A stretch of 64,000 nt of DNA from Sulfurimonas sp. (GTDB taxonomy: Bacteria; Campylobacterota; Campylobacteria; Campylobacterales; Sulfurimonadaceae), in contig PPDH01000039.1 of assembly GCA_002899765.1 (NCBI GenBank), forward strand, positions 1 through 64,000. Direction: 5' to 3'. Every line of letters starts with the position of its first letter. Position 1 is the stretch's first letter. Positions 1 through 8,451 of this stretch are shown one piece after another. Below the pieces are notes generated by a model. That model had not been told where the DNA came from. It did not search any database and saw only the letters and a program-made list of their open reading frames with translations. The position numbers and the translations under genes were made by a program.

Positions 1-138
1 TAAAAAATTATAACATTTACATGATTTCAAAAGGCTTTTTAAAATTTAAATTAGCTTAAATTATTGGTTGTTTGCGGGAATCTGCAAGTGGCTCTATTGA
101 TAAAATTATACACTTAATTTTAAGCACGGAGCCTTATT

Positions 139-537
139 TTGAAAAAAGTTTTTTTATCTCTTTTGTTTGTATCCATATCTATTTTTGCTTCCATAAAAAA
201 TGAAGAAGCATCACAGGAGCTACTTCTCTCAAATATACCTATAGTCGACATCAGAACACCAGGAGAATGGAAAGAAACCGGACTTTTAAAAGGTTCTATA
301 CCGATTATGCTTTTTGATGAAAAAGGAAAGTATGACCTTGAAGATTTTTTAAAAAAACTCAACAGTGCAGTTGATACGAAAAAGCCTTTTGCTCTTATCT
401 GCAGAACCGGAAGCAGAACGAAAATTTTAGCGCAGTTCTTATCGCAAAAAATGGGCTATGACGTAATAAACATTAAAAGCGGTATTTTATATGCTAAATT
501 TATGAAATTACCTATTTTGCCTTACCAATCTAACTAG
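139..537 (+). CDS. Periplasmic rhodanese-domain protein
   Basis: A 132-residue protein with an N-terminal hydrophobic signal peptide (about residues 1-18) followed by a single rhodanese domain. The active-site loop reads CRTGSRT near residue 88, so the persulfide-carrying cysteine is present. The start is TTG, with GGAG about 8 bases upstream; no ATG gives the signal peptide. Rhodaneses move sulfane sulfur, and an exported copy fits a sulfur-oxidising cell, but the substrate cannot be read from sequence. It stands alone and converges on the RND permease gene. Confidence 0.85.
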   Translation: MKKVFLSLLFVSISIFASIKNEEASQELLLSNIPIVDIRTPGEWKETGLLKGSIPIMLFDEKGKYDLEDFLKKLNSAVDTKKPFALICRTGSRTKILAQFLSQKMGYDVINIKSGILYAKFMKLPILPYQSN

Positions 538-617
538 CTTTGCAATTTTTAAAATTTCTTTTTTACTTTTTTACAAGAGTTGCGCTCATATTTGCACTTA
601 TTGCATTCATAGCTTTT

Positions 618-3600
618 CTACTTTGGGCTCTGCTCTACGCTCTTTTTCTCTAAAACATCAGGTGCTTCTATCTTGTTAACCATGGCATAAAGAGTCGGTA
701 GATATATAAGATTTAAGAATGTTCCCCAAAGTAGTCCAAAGCCTAAAGATATAGCTATCGGCTGCAGTATAACCGCTTGCCCGCTTGCATAAAATATAAG
801 GGTTAAGAGTCCCAAAAATGTTGTTACGGATGTTATCACAATCGGACGGAGCCTTAATTTTGCACGATGTAAAAACTCCTCTACTTTATGCGTTCCATGT
901 AAAAAATCAAGCATTATTATCCCGTCATTTATTACAACACCCGCAAGTCCTAAGATTCCTATAATAGAAGGCATAGTGAGATTTATTCCAAGCAGTTTAT
1001 GCCCAAGAAGTGCACCTAAAGCGGAAAGCGGGATAACGCTCATAACCATGAGAACATACTTTACTTTTGAAAAAATAAGCAGCAAAGTAAGAAAAATCAA
1101 AAATATTGCAAAAAATATTGCTCTTTTCATGTCACTTTTAAGCTGTTCATTCTTCTCTTTTTCCCCTAGAAGCTCGACATTTACCCCCATCTTTTCTATC
1201 TCTTCAAGCGTAGGTTTTAACTTCTCTAGAACCTCTTCTGAAGTTATACTTCTTTTATCTATATTTGCAAAAACAGTTTTTATGATGTTTCCGTTTAGCT
1301 TGTTAATCTTTTCATAATCTCTAATTTCAGCAATATCTGCAATATCGGAGAGTTTTACATATCTGCCGTCTCCAAGAGCTATATTAAAGTCTAAGAAAGT
1401 CTCAATGCTGTCTTTTACACTATCTTCCGTTCTTATCTCCATTATGCCTAAATCATTAAAGGTAGTTCCCTGTTTTTGCTCTAAGAAATATGCGCTTAAT
1501 GTTTTTGCAACGCCCGCTTCACTAAGCCCCAAACTCTCTCCGTAAGAGTTAACTTTAACCTTGTACTCCATTTTTCCATATTTTATATTGTCGCTATAAT
1601 CTCTTATATATTTCATTTGAGCAAATTTGTCTTCTAATAGTTTTATCCCTTCTTGAAGTATGTCATCATTGCTTCCGGATAGATTAATCTGTATGTCACT
1701 TTTTATAAGACCTGGTTTATCTTCCATAACACCGAGATCTTCCATCTTGTACTTATCTTTATATACACTTATGATTTCTTTGGCTCTAGGCGAGAGTTCA
1801 AACGTCTGTTTTTGCCTAATCTTTTCAGGGTTGTCAAACTCAAAACTAAAATTTAAAACAGGATTTATATACTTGTCAATCCAGTTTGTATCTACCCTGT
1901 CATATAACTCCATTGTAATCATAAAAACGCTGTTGTTTCTTTGCGTCTCTCCAGAGAGACTTCTTCTGTAGCCTACAACGGAAGATATTCCCTTAAGAGA
2001 GAACTCCTCTGCATGTTCCATGAGTTTTGCCTCAATCTCTTTTGAAATTGCATAAGTGTCTTCTAGTGGAGTGTTAATATCTAATTTTGCAGATATATAG
2101 AGATAGTTCCCGTCAAAATTCGGAAAAAATTGAAATTTCATAGATTTTGCAGTATAAAAAGTTGCCAACGGGATTAAAATTATAAAAAGTAAAAGTGACA
2201 ATTTTTTATGGTGTAAAAAACGCAAAATCACTCTCTGATAAAGATTTTGAAACGGTACCCAACTAATAAAATTGTTGCTTTTTTTCAAAAACTCCTGTGC
2301 ATGAAGCGGTAAAAAAAAGAAACTCTCAATCAAAGAACCTATCAAAATTATAACTACGGTAATTGGAATAAGCAAAATAAAAAGAGCTATCTCTCCTTGC
2401 ATCATAAATATCGGTAAAAACGCTACTACCGTAGTAACCGTTGCAAGAGTTACGGGAAGAACCATCTCCTTTACTCCGGCTATTGCAGCATCGTAATTGT
2501 TCATTCCTTCATCTATATAACGCTGTATATTTTCGCTCACGACAATCGCATCATCGACAACAATACCTATAACGATAAGTCCTCCAAGCAAAGAGACGAT
2601 ATTGATAGAATATCCCATGTAGTAGATGCTTAAGAGTCCAATTATGAAAGAGAAAGGGATTCCAAGAGCTACAATGATTGCAATTCTTAGATTTATCAAG
2701 ATATACATTGAAAAAAAGACCAATATCAAACCAAACATCAAATTTGAAATAATAGTGTCAAGTCTCTCTTTTACGGGTTTTGAGCTATCTTGATAAAAAT
2801 CAAAATGAGCTCCCTCATAATTTTTTTCTATGCCCTTGACGTACTCTCTTAGCTCCTTAGACAGAACAAGCGAATCGCCGCTTACTCCCTTTGAGATAAC
2901 CAGTGAGATTGTTTTTTTATTGTTGTATGTTGCGAGAGTATCCGTCTGCGGGTACTCGATACTTACCTCAGCTATGTCGCCTAATTTTACAAATCTGCCA
3001 TCTATATCTAAAATGCTCTCTTTATACTCATCCGCATCTGCTTTTCCGTTTGCCGTAGATACATACGCGAAACTTCCTCTTTGTTCTATATTTCCTACGG
3101 GAAAGATGTATGAGAGATTTGCTATCGCTTTTTGTACACCTGCATGTGAGAGTTCATAAGCTAAAATAGCCTCTGAATTTAATTTAATAATTACCTCTTC
3201 ATTAGAGTCTCCGCGGATTAAAACCTCGCTGATATTTTTTAATTTTGCTATTTTGGATTTTATATCTTGTGCGATTACGGTAAGCTCGCCTATGGAGAGT
3301 CTGTCTGAAGAGATAGCAAGCCTTATGAGTGACCTTGTTTTATCAAGAAGTCTTGCAACCGGCTCATTCATATCCGATGGCAGATACTGCCTGCTAAGTG
3401 CGATAGCATCCTTTACGCGTCCGAGGGTTATCTCCTTGTTTGCACTATCGCTAAGTGTCAGAAGTATGGCAAAGGCTCCCGGCGTTATGGTAGTCTCCGT
3501 CTTGTCAATGCCGCTTATGTTGCTCAGTTCATCCTCTATATCACGAACTGCCATTTTGTCCATGACATTGGCACTTGTTCCCTTATAAGAACCGAGTACG

Positions 3601-3740
3601 CTGATTTTATCGAGCTCAACATCCGGAAAAATCTCTTTTGGAATATTTTTATAGGCATGTACTCCCATAAAAATCAAAAAAAACAAAAGCGCGTAGTTTA
3701 ATCTTGAGTTTTTTATAAAATATTCAATAAACTTAATCAA
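618..3740 (-). CDS. RND-family efflux permease
   Basis: A 1040-residue inner-membrane proton-driven exporter of the AcrB/MexB superfamily. The first transmembrane helix lies at about residues 13-30, two large periplasmic loops follow, and helix 4 carries the paired acidic residues in GIVVDDAIVVSEN that relay protons. The C-terminal half repeats the same layout with a second helix bundle from about residue 850. Length is typical of the family. No membrane-fusion protein or outer-membrane channel gene is adjacent; the only partner is the small gene 10 bases upstream. The substrate is unknown. Confidence 0.9.
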   Translation of the reverse strand: MIKFIEYFIKNSRLNYALLFFLIFMGVHAYKNIPKEIFPDVELDKISVLGSYKGTSANVMDKMAVRDIEDELSNISGIDKTETTITPGAFAILLTLSDSANKEITLGRVKDAIALSRQYLPSDMNEPVARLLDKTRSLIRLAISSDRLSIGELTVIAQDIKSKIAKLKNISEVLIRGDSNEEVIIKLNSEAILAYELSHAGVQKAIANLSYIFPVGNIEQRGSFAYVSTANGKADADEYKESILDIDGRFVKLGDIAEVSIEYPQTDTLATYNNKKTISLVISKGVSGDSLVLSKELREYVKGIEKNYEGAHFDFYQDSSKPVKERLDTIISNLMFGLILVFFSMYILINLRIAIIVALGIPFSFIIGLLSIYYMGYSINIVSLLGGLIVIGIVVDDAIVVSENIQRYIDEGMNNYDAAIAGVKEMVLPVTLATVTTVVAFLPIFMMQGEIALFILLIPITVVIILIGSLIESFFFLPLHAQEFLKKSNNFISWVPFQNLYQRVILRFLHHKKLSLLLFIILIPLATFYTAKSMKFQFFPNFDGNYLYISAKLDINTPLEDTYAISKEIEAKLMEHAEEFSLKGISSVVGYRRSLSGETQRNNSVFMITMELYDRVDTNWIDKYINPVLNFSFEFDNPEKIRQKQTFELSPRAKEIISVYKDKYKMEDLGVMEDKPGLIKSDIQINLSGSNDDILQEGIKLLEDKFAQMKYIRDYSDNIKYGKMEYKVKVNSYGESLGLSEAGVAKTLSAYFLEQKQGTTFNDLGIMEIRTEDSVKDSIETFLDFNIALGDGRYVKLSDIADIAEIRDYEKINKLNGNIIKTVFANIDKRSITSEEVLEKLKPTLEEIEKMGVNVELLGEKEKNEQLKSDMKRAIFFAIFLIFLTLLLIFSKVKYVLMVMSVIPLSALGALLGHKLLGINLTMPSIIGILGLAGVVINDGIIMLDFLHGTHKVEEFLHRAKLRLRPIVITSVTTFLGLLTLIFYASGQAVILQPIAISLGFGLLWGTFLNLIYLPTLYAMVNKIEAPDVLEKKSVEQSPK

Positions 3741-3750
3741 TGATTTACTC

Positions 3751-4224
3751 TTAAAGAAGCGATTTAATTACATTGCTTACACCTTGGTGCAGATTGTAAT
3801 TTGAGATAGGAAAATCAAGAGATTCATTTTCAAGGTTTACGGTATATCTTGCCAGATAATCGGCCAAAACTTCCAAATCAATAGATTCATATTTTTTACA
3901 TGTAGCCTCATCAAGCTTTGTCCTAAGCAAAACTCCAGCCTCATTTGATTTTTGAATCGTAAAAGCCAATGTTTTTAAACTTAGAAAATCACTCCATCTT
4001 AAAAAAAGCTCAGGAGTAAGTTCACTTTGAGGCACTCCTTCAGGAGAAAAAAGCATATTTGCATCTCTTAGCGGAATCAAAACACTCAGTATCGCGGCGC
4101 TAAATGGAACGACTTTATCCCTCCAAAAAGGAGATTCGTTTCTATTTTTCAACTCTGTTTCTAATGTTTGTAAAATTGTTTGTATATCTGCGCTTTTAAA
4201 AAGTTCATAACTCTCTAGTTTCAT
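3751..4224 (-). CDS. Hypothetical protein co-transcribed with the RND permease
   Basis: A 157-residue soluble protein with no signal peptide or clear membrane helix. It ends 10 bases before the RND gene on the same strand, so the two are probably one transcript. I do not recognise the family. The stretch SPFWRDKVVPFSAAILSVL faintly recalls the all-alpha domain of DotL/TraG-type coupling proteins, but that is a weak impression. The start ATG is chosen from the ORF track. Confidence 0.6.
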   Translation of the reverse strand: MKLESYELFKSADIQTILQTLETELKNRNESPFWRDKVVPFSAAILSVLIPLRDANMLFSPEGVPQSELTPELFLRWSDFLSLKTLAFTIQKSNEAGVLLRTKLDEATCKKYESIDLEVLADYLARYTVNLENESLDFPISNYNLHQGVSNVIKSLL

Positions 4225-4313
4225 AGTTTTTTGCCACCGTATATTATAAATTTTATTGCTCTGGATTCTAGTATAATTTTGCTTTTAAGATACTTTTTTA
4301 TAGGTGTCAAACT

Positions 4314-5024
4314 TTGAAACTAAACAAAGGCTTTATCACAAATCTACTCGCTTCAACTCTTGTTGCTATATCTCTTCTTGTTGATGAAAATATAAGCGGC
4401 GTGTTTTTATACACCGGACTTTTTGCTCTCTCTGGAGCTCTCACAAACCAGCTTGCTATTCACATGTTGTTTGAAAAAGTGCCCCTTCTCTACGGTTCAG
4501 GGGTTATTCCTGCACGCTTTGAAGCTTTTAAGGAGTCTATTAAAAACCTGATGATGAGTCAGTTCTTTACAAAAGAGCAGCTCGATTACTTCTTTAAAAA
4601 TGAAGAAAAGAAGATAGATTTGGCACCTATCATAGAAAGTACCGACTTCTCTCCTGCTTTTGATGCACTTACAAAAACCGTCATGGAGTCCTCTTTTGGA
4701 GGGATGCTTGGCATGTTTGGAGGAGAGAGCGTGCTAGAAAATCTTCGCGAACCATTCTCTCTAAAGATGAAAAATGCCGTCGTAAAGATAGTAGAGAGTG
4801 AAACTTTTAACTATACTCTGCAAAACCATTTGAAGAACTCATCTCTAAGCGAAGATATGATTAAATCGATTGAAGATATTATAGAGATAAGACTAAACGA
4901 GTTGACGCCGTACATGGTTAAAGATATAGTACAACAACTCATAAAAGAACACCTATCATGGCTTGTCGTCTGGGGTGGAGTTTTTGGCGGACTTATAGGT
5001 CTTGTCAGTTCATTTGTATTATAA
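4314..5024 (+). CDS. DUF445-family membrane protein
   Basis: A 236-residue protein with hydrophobic segments at both ends (about residues 10-45 and 215-236) around a helical middle. The N-terminal pattern GALTNQLAIHMLFEKVPLLYG is characteristic of DUF445 (YheB/YjiN-like) proteins, whose biochemical role is not established. The start is TTG. It is divergent from the RND operon and is followed by a convergent hairpin. Confidence 0.75.
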   Translation: MKLNKGFITNLLASTLVAISLLVDENISGVFLYTGLFALSGALTNQLAIHMLFEKVPLLYGSGVIPARFEAFKESIKNLMMSQFFTKEQLDYFFKNEEKKIDLAPIIESTDFSPAFDALTKTVMESSFGGMLGMFGGESVLENLREPFSLKMKNAVVKIVESETFNYTLQNHLKNSSLSEDMIKSIEDIIEIRLNELTPYMVKDIVQQLIKEHLSWLVVWGGVFGGLIGLVSSFVL

Positions 5025-5025
5025 T

Positions 5026-5052
5026 GCTAGGTGGAATTTTTCTCCTCTTAGC
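5026..5052. terminator. Convergent hairpin terminator
   Basis: A stem of GCTAGGTGGA paired with TCTCCTCTTAGC-type sequence (one mismatch, one G-T pair) around a T-rich loop. It fills the gap between the DUF445 gene and the oppositely oriented S4 gene and could serve both. Confidence 0.5.
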
Positions 5053-5053
5053 A

Positions 5054-5257
5054 CTATAAAACTTCTATCGTAACTTCAGCAACTTCTATAACATCCCCGC
5101 GAATAATTTTAGCTCTTTTTCTAAGCTCAACATCACCGTTTCTTCTTACATGTCCATCGGCTATAACCATTTTAGCTTCTGCTCCGCTATCAACTAAATC
5201 CAAAACTTTTAGAAGTTTATAAAGCTCTATGTACTCATCTTTTAAAATATATTTCAT
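5054..5257 (-). CDS. S4-domain RNA-binding protein (YbcJ-like)
   Basis: A 67-residue protein made almost entirely of one S4 domain: ELYKLLKVLDLVDSGAEAK followed by the turn VRRNGDVELRKRAKI and GDVIEV. Such small S4 proteins bind structured RNA, often ribosomal. It starts 6 bases after the DUF5610-like gene on the same strand, so the two are probably co-transcribed. The precise target is unknown. Confidence 0.8.
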   Translation of the reverse strand: MKYILKDEYIELYKLLKVLDLVDSGAEAKMVIADGHVRRNGDVELRKRAKIIRGDVIEVAEVTIEVL

Positions 5258-5263
5258 GTTTTA

Positions 5264-5812
5264 TCAAACTTCCTTGTCGATTATGTAAAAGCCCAAATCA
5301 TACATTGCTTTGTCTACCATTTCTATAGCTTTTTCCATGGTTCTTTGTGATATTTCAGGAAGTTCCCCTCCCCACATTGCTTCTGCTTCTTTAAATCCTT
5401 GAATCATTCCTTCACGCCCTGCACGTAGTTTGTCTTCATCTGTTCCTGCTCCGTTTATTACAAACTCGGCAATTCTCTGCGACGTCTTTTCTATACCGAA
5501 AAAACCATCTTCGCTTACAAGCTCAGCTGCTTCATCTTTTGAGAGCTCGGCTATAGGTTTTCCGTCATATCCGATATCTTTGAGAAAACTCTTAAACTCT
5601 TCATGCTGCTGCTTAAAACTGTCGTCCGCATTTGAAACACCGTCTTGAATAACGGCAGAGTTAAATGCCATGGCATTCGCATTTTGCCTAATCTGCTCTC
5701 TTATCTCTAGAGCTTCATCTTTTGATAATTTTTCGCTAAAAAGCGGCTTTATAACCGAACTCTTTGCTGCAGGTTCAAAAACCTGAGTACTTGAAGATAC
5801 TTGCATATTCAA
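5264..5812 (-). CDS. DUF5610-like hypothetical protein
   Basis: A 182-residue acidic, probably helical protein with no signal peptide. It begins with a low-complexity MNMQVSSSTQVF stretch, and the C-terminal half contains GREGMIQGFKEAEAMWGGEL, a pattern I associate with DUF5610 proteins that are often mis-named hydrogenase-4 component G in Campylobacterota. No hydrogenase gene lies nearby. AAGGAG stands 8 bases before the ATG, which supports the start. Confidence 0.6.
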   Translation of the reverse strand: MNMQVSSSTQVFEPAAKSSVIKPLFSEKLSKDEALEIREQIRQNANAMAFNSAVIQDGVSNADDSFKQQHEEFKSFLKDIGYDGKPIAELSKDEAAELVSEDGFFGIEKTSQRIAEFVINGAGTDEDKLRAGREGMIQGFKEAEAMWGGELPEISQRTMEKAIEMVDKAMYDLGFYIIDKEV

Positions 5813-5901
5813 CTCCTTCTTTTTTATAATTACTTATATATCGGTTTAAAGTTAACTTATATAAAATTTTACTCTTTATACACAAATAGTAAAACTTTTG
5901 T

Positions 5902-5907
5902 TATAAT
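5902..5907 (+). promoter_or_regulatory. Likely -10 box of the cold-shock gene promoter
   Basis: A perfect TATAAT preceded by T/A-rich DNA, about 120 bases upstream of the cold-shock start codon. It implies a 5' leader of roughly 110 bases, a usual trait of cspA-type genes. No convincing -35 box is visible, which is common in Campylobacterota promoters. Confidence 0.45.
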
Positions 5908-5988
5908 GTTTTTGATGAAAGATTTGTGTGTGTGAGCTCATCTATTAGTATATTCTGCTAGACAAACGACTCCCCTATATTTTGACTC

Positions 5989-6004
5989 CACTTCCAAAGA
6001 AGTG
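5989..6004 (+). other. Hairpin in the cold-shock gene leader
   Basis: CACTTC and GAAGTG pair perfectly around a CAAA loop, 26 bases before the csp start codon, and are followed by AATTTTT. It may be an mRNA leader structure or a weak attenuator; which one cannot be decided from one sequence. Confidence 0.4.
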
Positions 6005-6030
6005 AATTTTTACCAAAGAGGTAATACGAC

Positions 6031-6249
6031 ATGGCAGAATTGCTAGACGGAACTGTTAAATGGTTCAATGAAGAAAAAGGTTATGGTTTTATTCAACAAG
6101 AAAATGGCGGTAAGGATGTATTTGTACACTTTCGTCAAGTAAACAGAACGGGCCCGGGTCGCGTTTCTTTAGCTGAAGGTCAAAGAGTAACTTTTGAACT
6201 AGGCGAAGGACAAAAAGGTCCTCAAGCTGAGAACGTAACACCTTTATAG
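6031..6249 (+). CDS. Cold-shock protein, CspA family
   Basis: A 72-residue single OB-fold nucleic-acid chaperone. Both RNA-binding motifs are intact: KGYGFI (RNP1, about residue 17) and VFVHF (RNP2, about residue 31), after the conserved GTVKWFN. AAAGAGG precedes the ATG. The long leader with a hairpin suggests post-transcriptional control. It is single-gene, followed by a strong terminator. Confidence 0.95.
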   Translation: MAELLDGTVKWFNEEKGYGFIQQENGGKDVFVHFRQVNRTGPGRVSLAEGQRVTFELGEGQKGPQAENVTPL

Positions 6250-6257
6250 GTTTTACT

Positions 6258-6278
6258 TTGCAGGCTTTTTGCCTGCAA
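6258..6278 (+). terminator. Rho-independent terminator of the cold-shock gene
   Basis: A perfect 8-bp stem, TTGCAGGC/GCCTGCAA, around a TTTTT loop and followed by CGTTTTATT, beginning 8 bases after the csp stop codon. Confidence 0.85.
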
Positions 6279-6292
6279 CGTTTTATTACGCA

Positions 6293-6340
6293 CTAAAGCT
6301 ACAAAACGAAGTTTCTTTAGAAAAAACTTGTTTTTCGAGA
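6293..6340. repeat. Dispersed intergenic repeat, copy 1
   Basis: Positions 6301-6325 match positions 23770-23794 exactly (25 bp) in inverted orientation. The flanking CTAAAGCTAC also recurs at 23822-23831. The sequence is rich in short inverted repeats (CTAAAG...CTTTAG) and lies between convergent genes. Confidence 0.6.
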
Positions 6341-6370
6341 TTCATAGAATATCTCATCTTTCAACTTAAC

Positions 6371-6787
6371 TCAAACACTCTTTAAAAAAACAAAACTCTT
6401 TTTAGCAAAACCGTTCTTTTCATAAAATTTATGAGCTTCTTCTCGTTGAAAACCTGATGACAACACTATATTTTTACACATTCCCATTTTTGCATAATCA
6501 TGTAAATATTCAAGCATCATTTTGCCGTAACCGCTGCCTCTATACTTCTCATCGGTAACTAAATCAAAAACAAAAAGATGTCTTTTGTGATAGAGATTTG
6601 TCTGCACGGCAACACCCGCATAACATATAAGAGCCTCCCCATCCATAATCCCAATCATTTTATACTCCATGCTTCTCATCTCATAGATTAGGTCTTCAAA
6701 CTCATCGTAGTCAAGTTCTGTGCGAAGCTGTGAGAGAACATCAAAAACCGTTACTAACTCTTTTAAGTCTAATTCTCTAATTTGCAT
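6371..6787 (-). CDS. GNAT-family N-acetyltransferase
   Basis: A 138-residue acetyl-CoA-dependent acyltransferase. The cofactor loop (motif A) is visible as KYRGSGYGKMMLEYL around residues 81-95, followed by the C-terminal AHKFYEKNGFAKK typical of the fold. The length suits a single GNAT domain. The substrate cannot be inferred. It is divergent from mqo and not in an operon. Confidence 0.85.
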   Translation of the reverse strand: MQIRELDLKELVTVFDVLSQLRTELDYDEFEDLIYEMRSMEYKMIGIMDGEALICYAGVAVQTNLYHKRHLFVFDLVTDEKYRGSGYGKMMLEYLHDYAKMGMCKNIVLSSGFQREEAHKFYEKNGFAKKSFVFLKSV

Positions 6788-6871
6788 ATCTATACCAACT
6801 AAAATTAAATTAGAAAATATTACAAAAAATTCGCTACAATACAGCTAAATACGAGACGGAGATAAGTAGAA

Positions 6872-8275
6872 ATGGGTGTTAAAAATTTTGAAGTTATTAT
6901 CGTAGGAGCCGGCATATCAGGAACGGCATTGGCGTATGAACTGGCAAGATACACCGATATTAAATCTATCGGCATTATAGAAAAATATGAAGATATTGCC
7001 ACACTTAACTCATGTGCCTCAAGCAACTCCCAAACTATACATGTAGGAGATATTGAGACGAACTATACGCTTCAAAAGGCTGCAATTACAAAACGTACCG
7101 CAAAAATGGTAGAAAAGTACTGTTTAAGACATCATTATCAAAATGAGATAATATTTTCACACCAAAAAATGACTTTAGGTGTCGGTACAAAAGAGGTTGA
7201 ATTTTTACTCCACCGTTATGAAGAATTTTCAGAACTTTTTCCATATCTTGAGGTTTGGAACAAAGAAAAACTAAAAGAGCTTGAACCACGTGTTGTATTT
7301 GATGAAGAGGGCAATGAACGAAAAGAAGAGATAGTTGCAATAGGTGCTAAAAATCAATGGACAACCGTTGATTATCAAAAACTCTCAATCTCGTTTATAC
7401 AAAATGCAAAAAAAGAGAATGTAGAACTAGAGCTTTTTTTAAATACCAAAGTAGAAAGTATTGAGAAGAGCAAAAAACGCGGTTATGTAGTTAAAACAAA
7501 AAATAATACTTTTTATGCCGACTTTGTAGTTGTAGATGCCGGGGCACACTCACTTTTTTTGGCTCATAAAATGGGGTTTGGTTTAAATCTCGGTTGTCTG
7601 CCTATAGCCGGAAGTTTTTATATGACAAATGAGAAGATACTTAATGGCAAAGTTTACATGATTCAGAACCCGAAACTTCCCTTTGCTGCCCTTCACGGCG
7701 ACCCCGATGTTCTAGCGGGCGGCAATACTCGCTTCGGTCCTACTGCACTTATGCTTCCAAAACTTGAGCGCTATAAGAAGGGAACCTTTCTTGATTTTTT
7801 CAAAACACTTAGGTTTGACAAAAATATTGCCATGGCTCTTTGGAAACTTTTAAAAGAGCGTGATATTCGCGGATATATCTTTAAAAACTTTCTTTTTGAA
7901 CTACCTTTTTTTAATAAATATTTCTTTTTGAAAGATGCAAGAAAAATTGTTCCATCGCTTAAACTAGACGAGTTTAGGTATGCCAAGGGATTTGGCGGTG
8001 TTCGTCCTCAGGTGCTGAATAAAGATGAGCAGAGGCTTCTTCTGGGCGAGGCTTCCGTCTATACCGGGGAAGGTCTGATTTTCAACATGACGCCATCGCC
8101 GGGTGCGACTTCTTGTCTTGGAAATGCAGAGAGGGACTTAAAGTATATAGTCAAATATCTTGGAAAAAGTTTTGATGAAACCAAATTTAAAGATGAGCTA
8201 ACAGACGGTGATTACTGTGTTCTTCCTGAGCCGATAGCGTCGCAAAAAGCTATCGTAAATCTTATCAGAGCATAG
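6872..8275 (+). CDS. mqo: Malate:quinone oxidoreductase (FAD-dependent)
   Basis: A 467-residue membrane-associated flavoprotein that would oxidise malate to oxaloacetate and pass electrons to the quinone pool. The FAD-binding VGAGISGTALAYEL is at residues 11-24; NSQTIHVGDIETNYT and GFGGVRPQVLN are hallmarks of Mqo. GGAGATAAG precedes the ATG. It is a single gene followed by a hairpin. Related 2-hydroxyacid oxidases such as LhgO share the fold, but the combination of motifs favours Mqo. Confidence 0.85.
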   Translation: MGVKNFEVIIVGAGISGTALAYELARYTDIKSIGIIEKYEDIATLNSCASSNSQTIHVGDIETNYTLQKAAITKRTAKMVEKYCLRHHYQNEIIFSHQKMTLGVGTKEVEFLLHRYEEFSELFPYLEVWNKEKLKELEPRVVFDEEGNERKEEIVAIGAKNQWTTVDYQKLSISFIQNAKKENVELELFLNTKVESIEKSKKRGYVVKTKNNTFYADFVVVDAGAHSLFLAHKMGFGLNLGCLPIAGSFYMTNEKILNGKVYMIQNPKLPFAALHGDPDVLAGGNTRFGPTALMLPKLERYKKGTFLDFFKTLRFDKNIAMALWKLLKERDIRGYIFKNFLFELPFFNKYFFLKDARKIVPSLKLDEFRYAKGFGGVRPQVLNKDEQRLLLGEASVYTGEGLIFNMTPSPGATSCLGNAERDLKYIVKYLGKSFDETKFKDELTDGDYCVLPEPIASQKAIVNLIRA

Positions 8276-8310
8276 ATTCAAAGAACGGAAGAGAAGTATT
8301 TAAAAAGTGT

Positions 8311-8339
8311 GCATCAAGGCAAACCTGATGCTGATTTTT
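8311..8339 (+). terminator. Terminator after mqo
   Basis: GCATCAAGG pairs with CCTGATGC (one bulged A) around CAAA and is followed by TGATTTTTG. It lies 36 bases past the mqo stop codon. Confidence 0.6.
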
Positions 8340-8451
8340 GGGATAAACCACACAGTAAAATATAAGGTTAAATCAGGCTTTAAACAACAATCGGCTATAA
8401 TCGCGAAAAAATAATAGGCAGATTAGATTTTGCCTAAGCGAGAGATAAACC

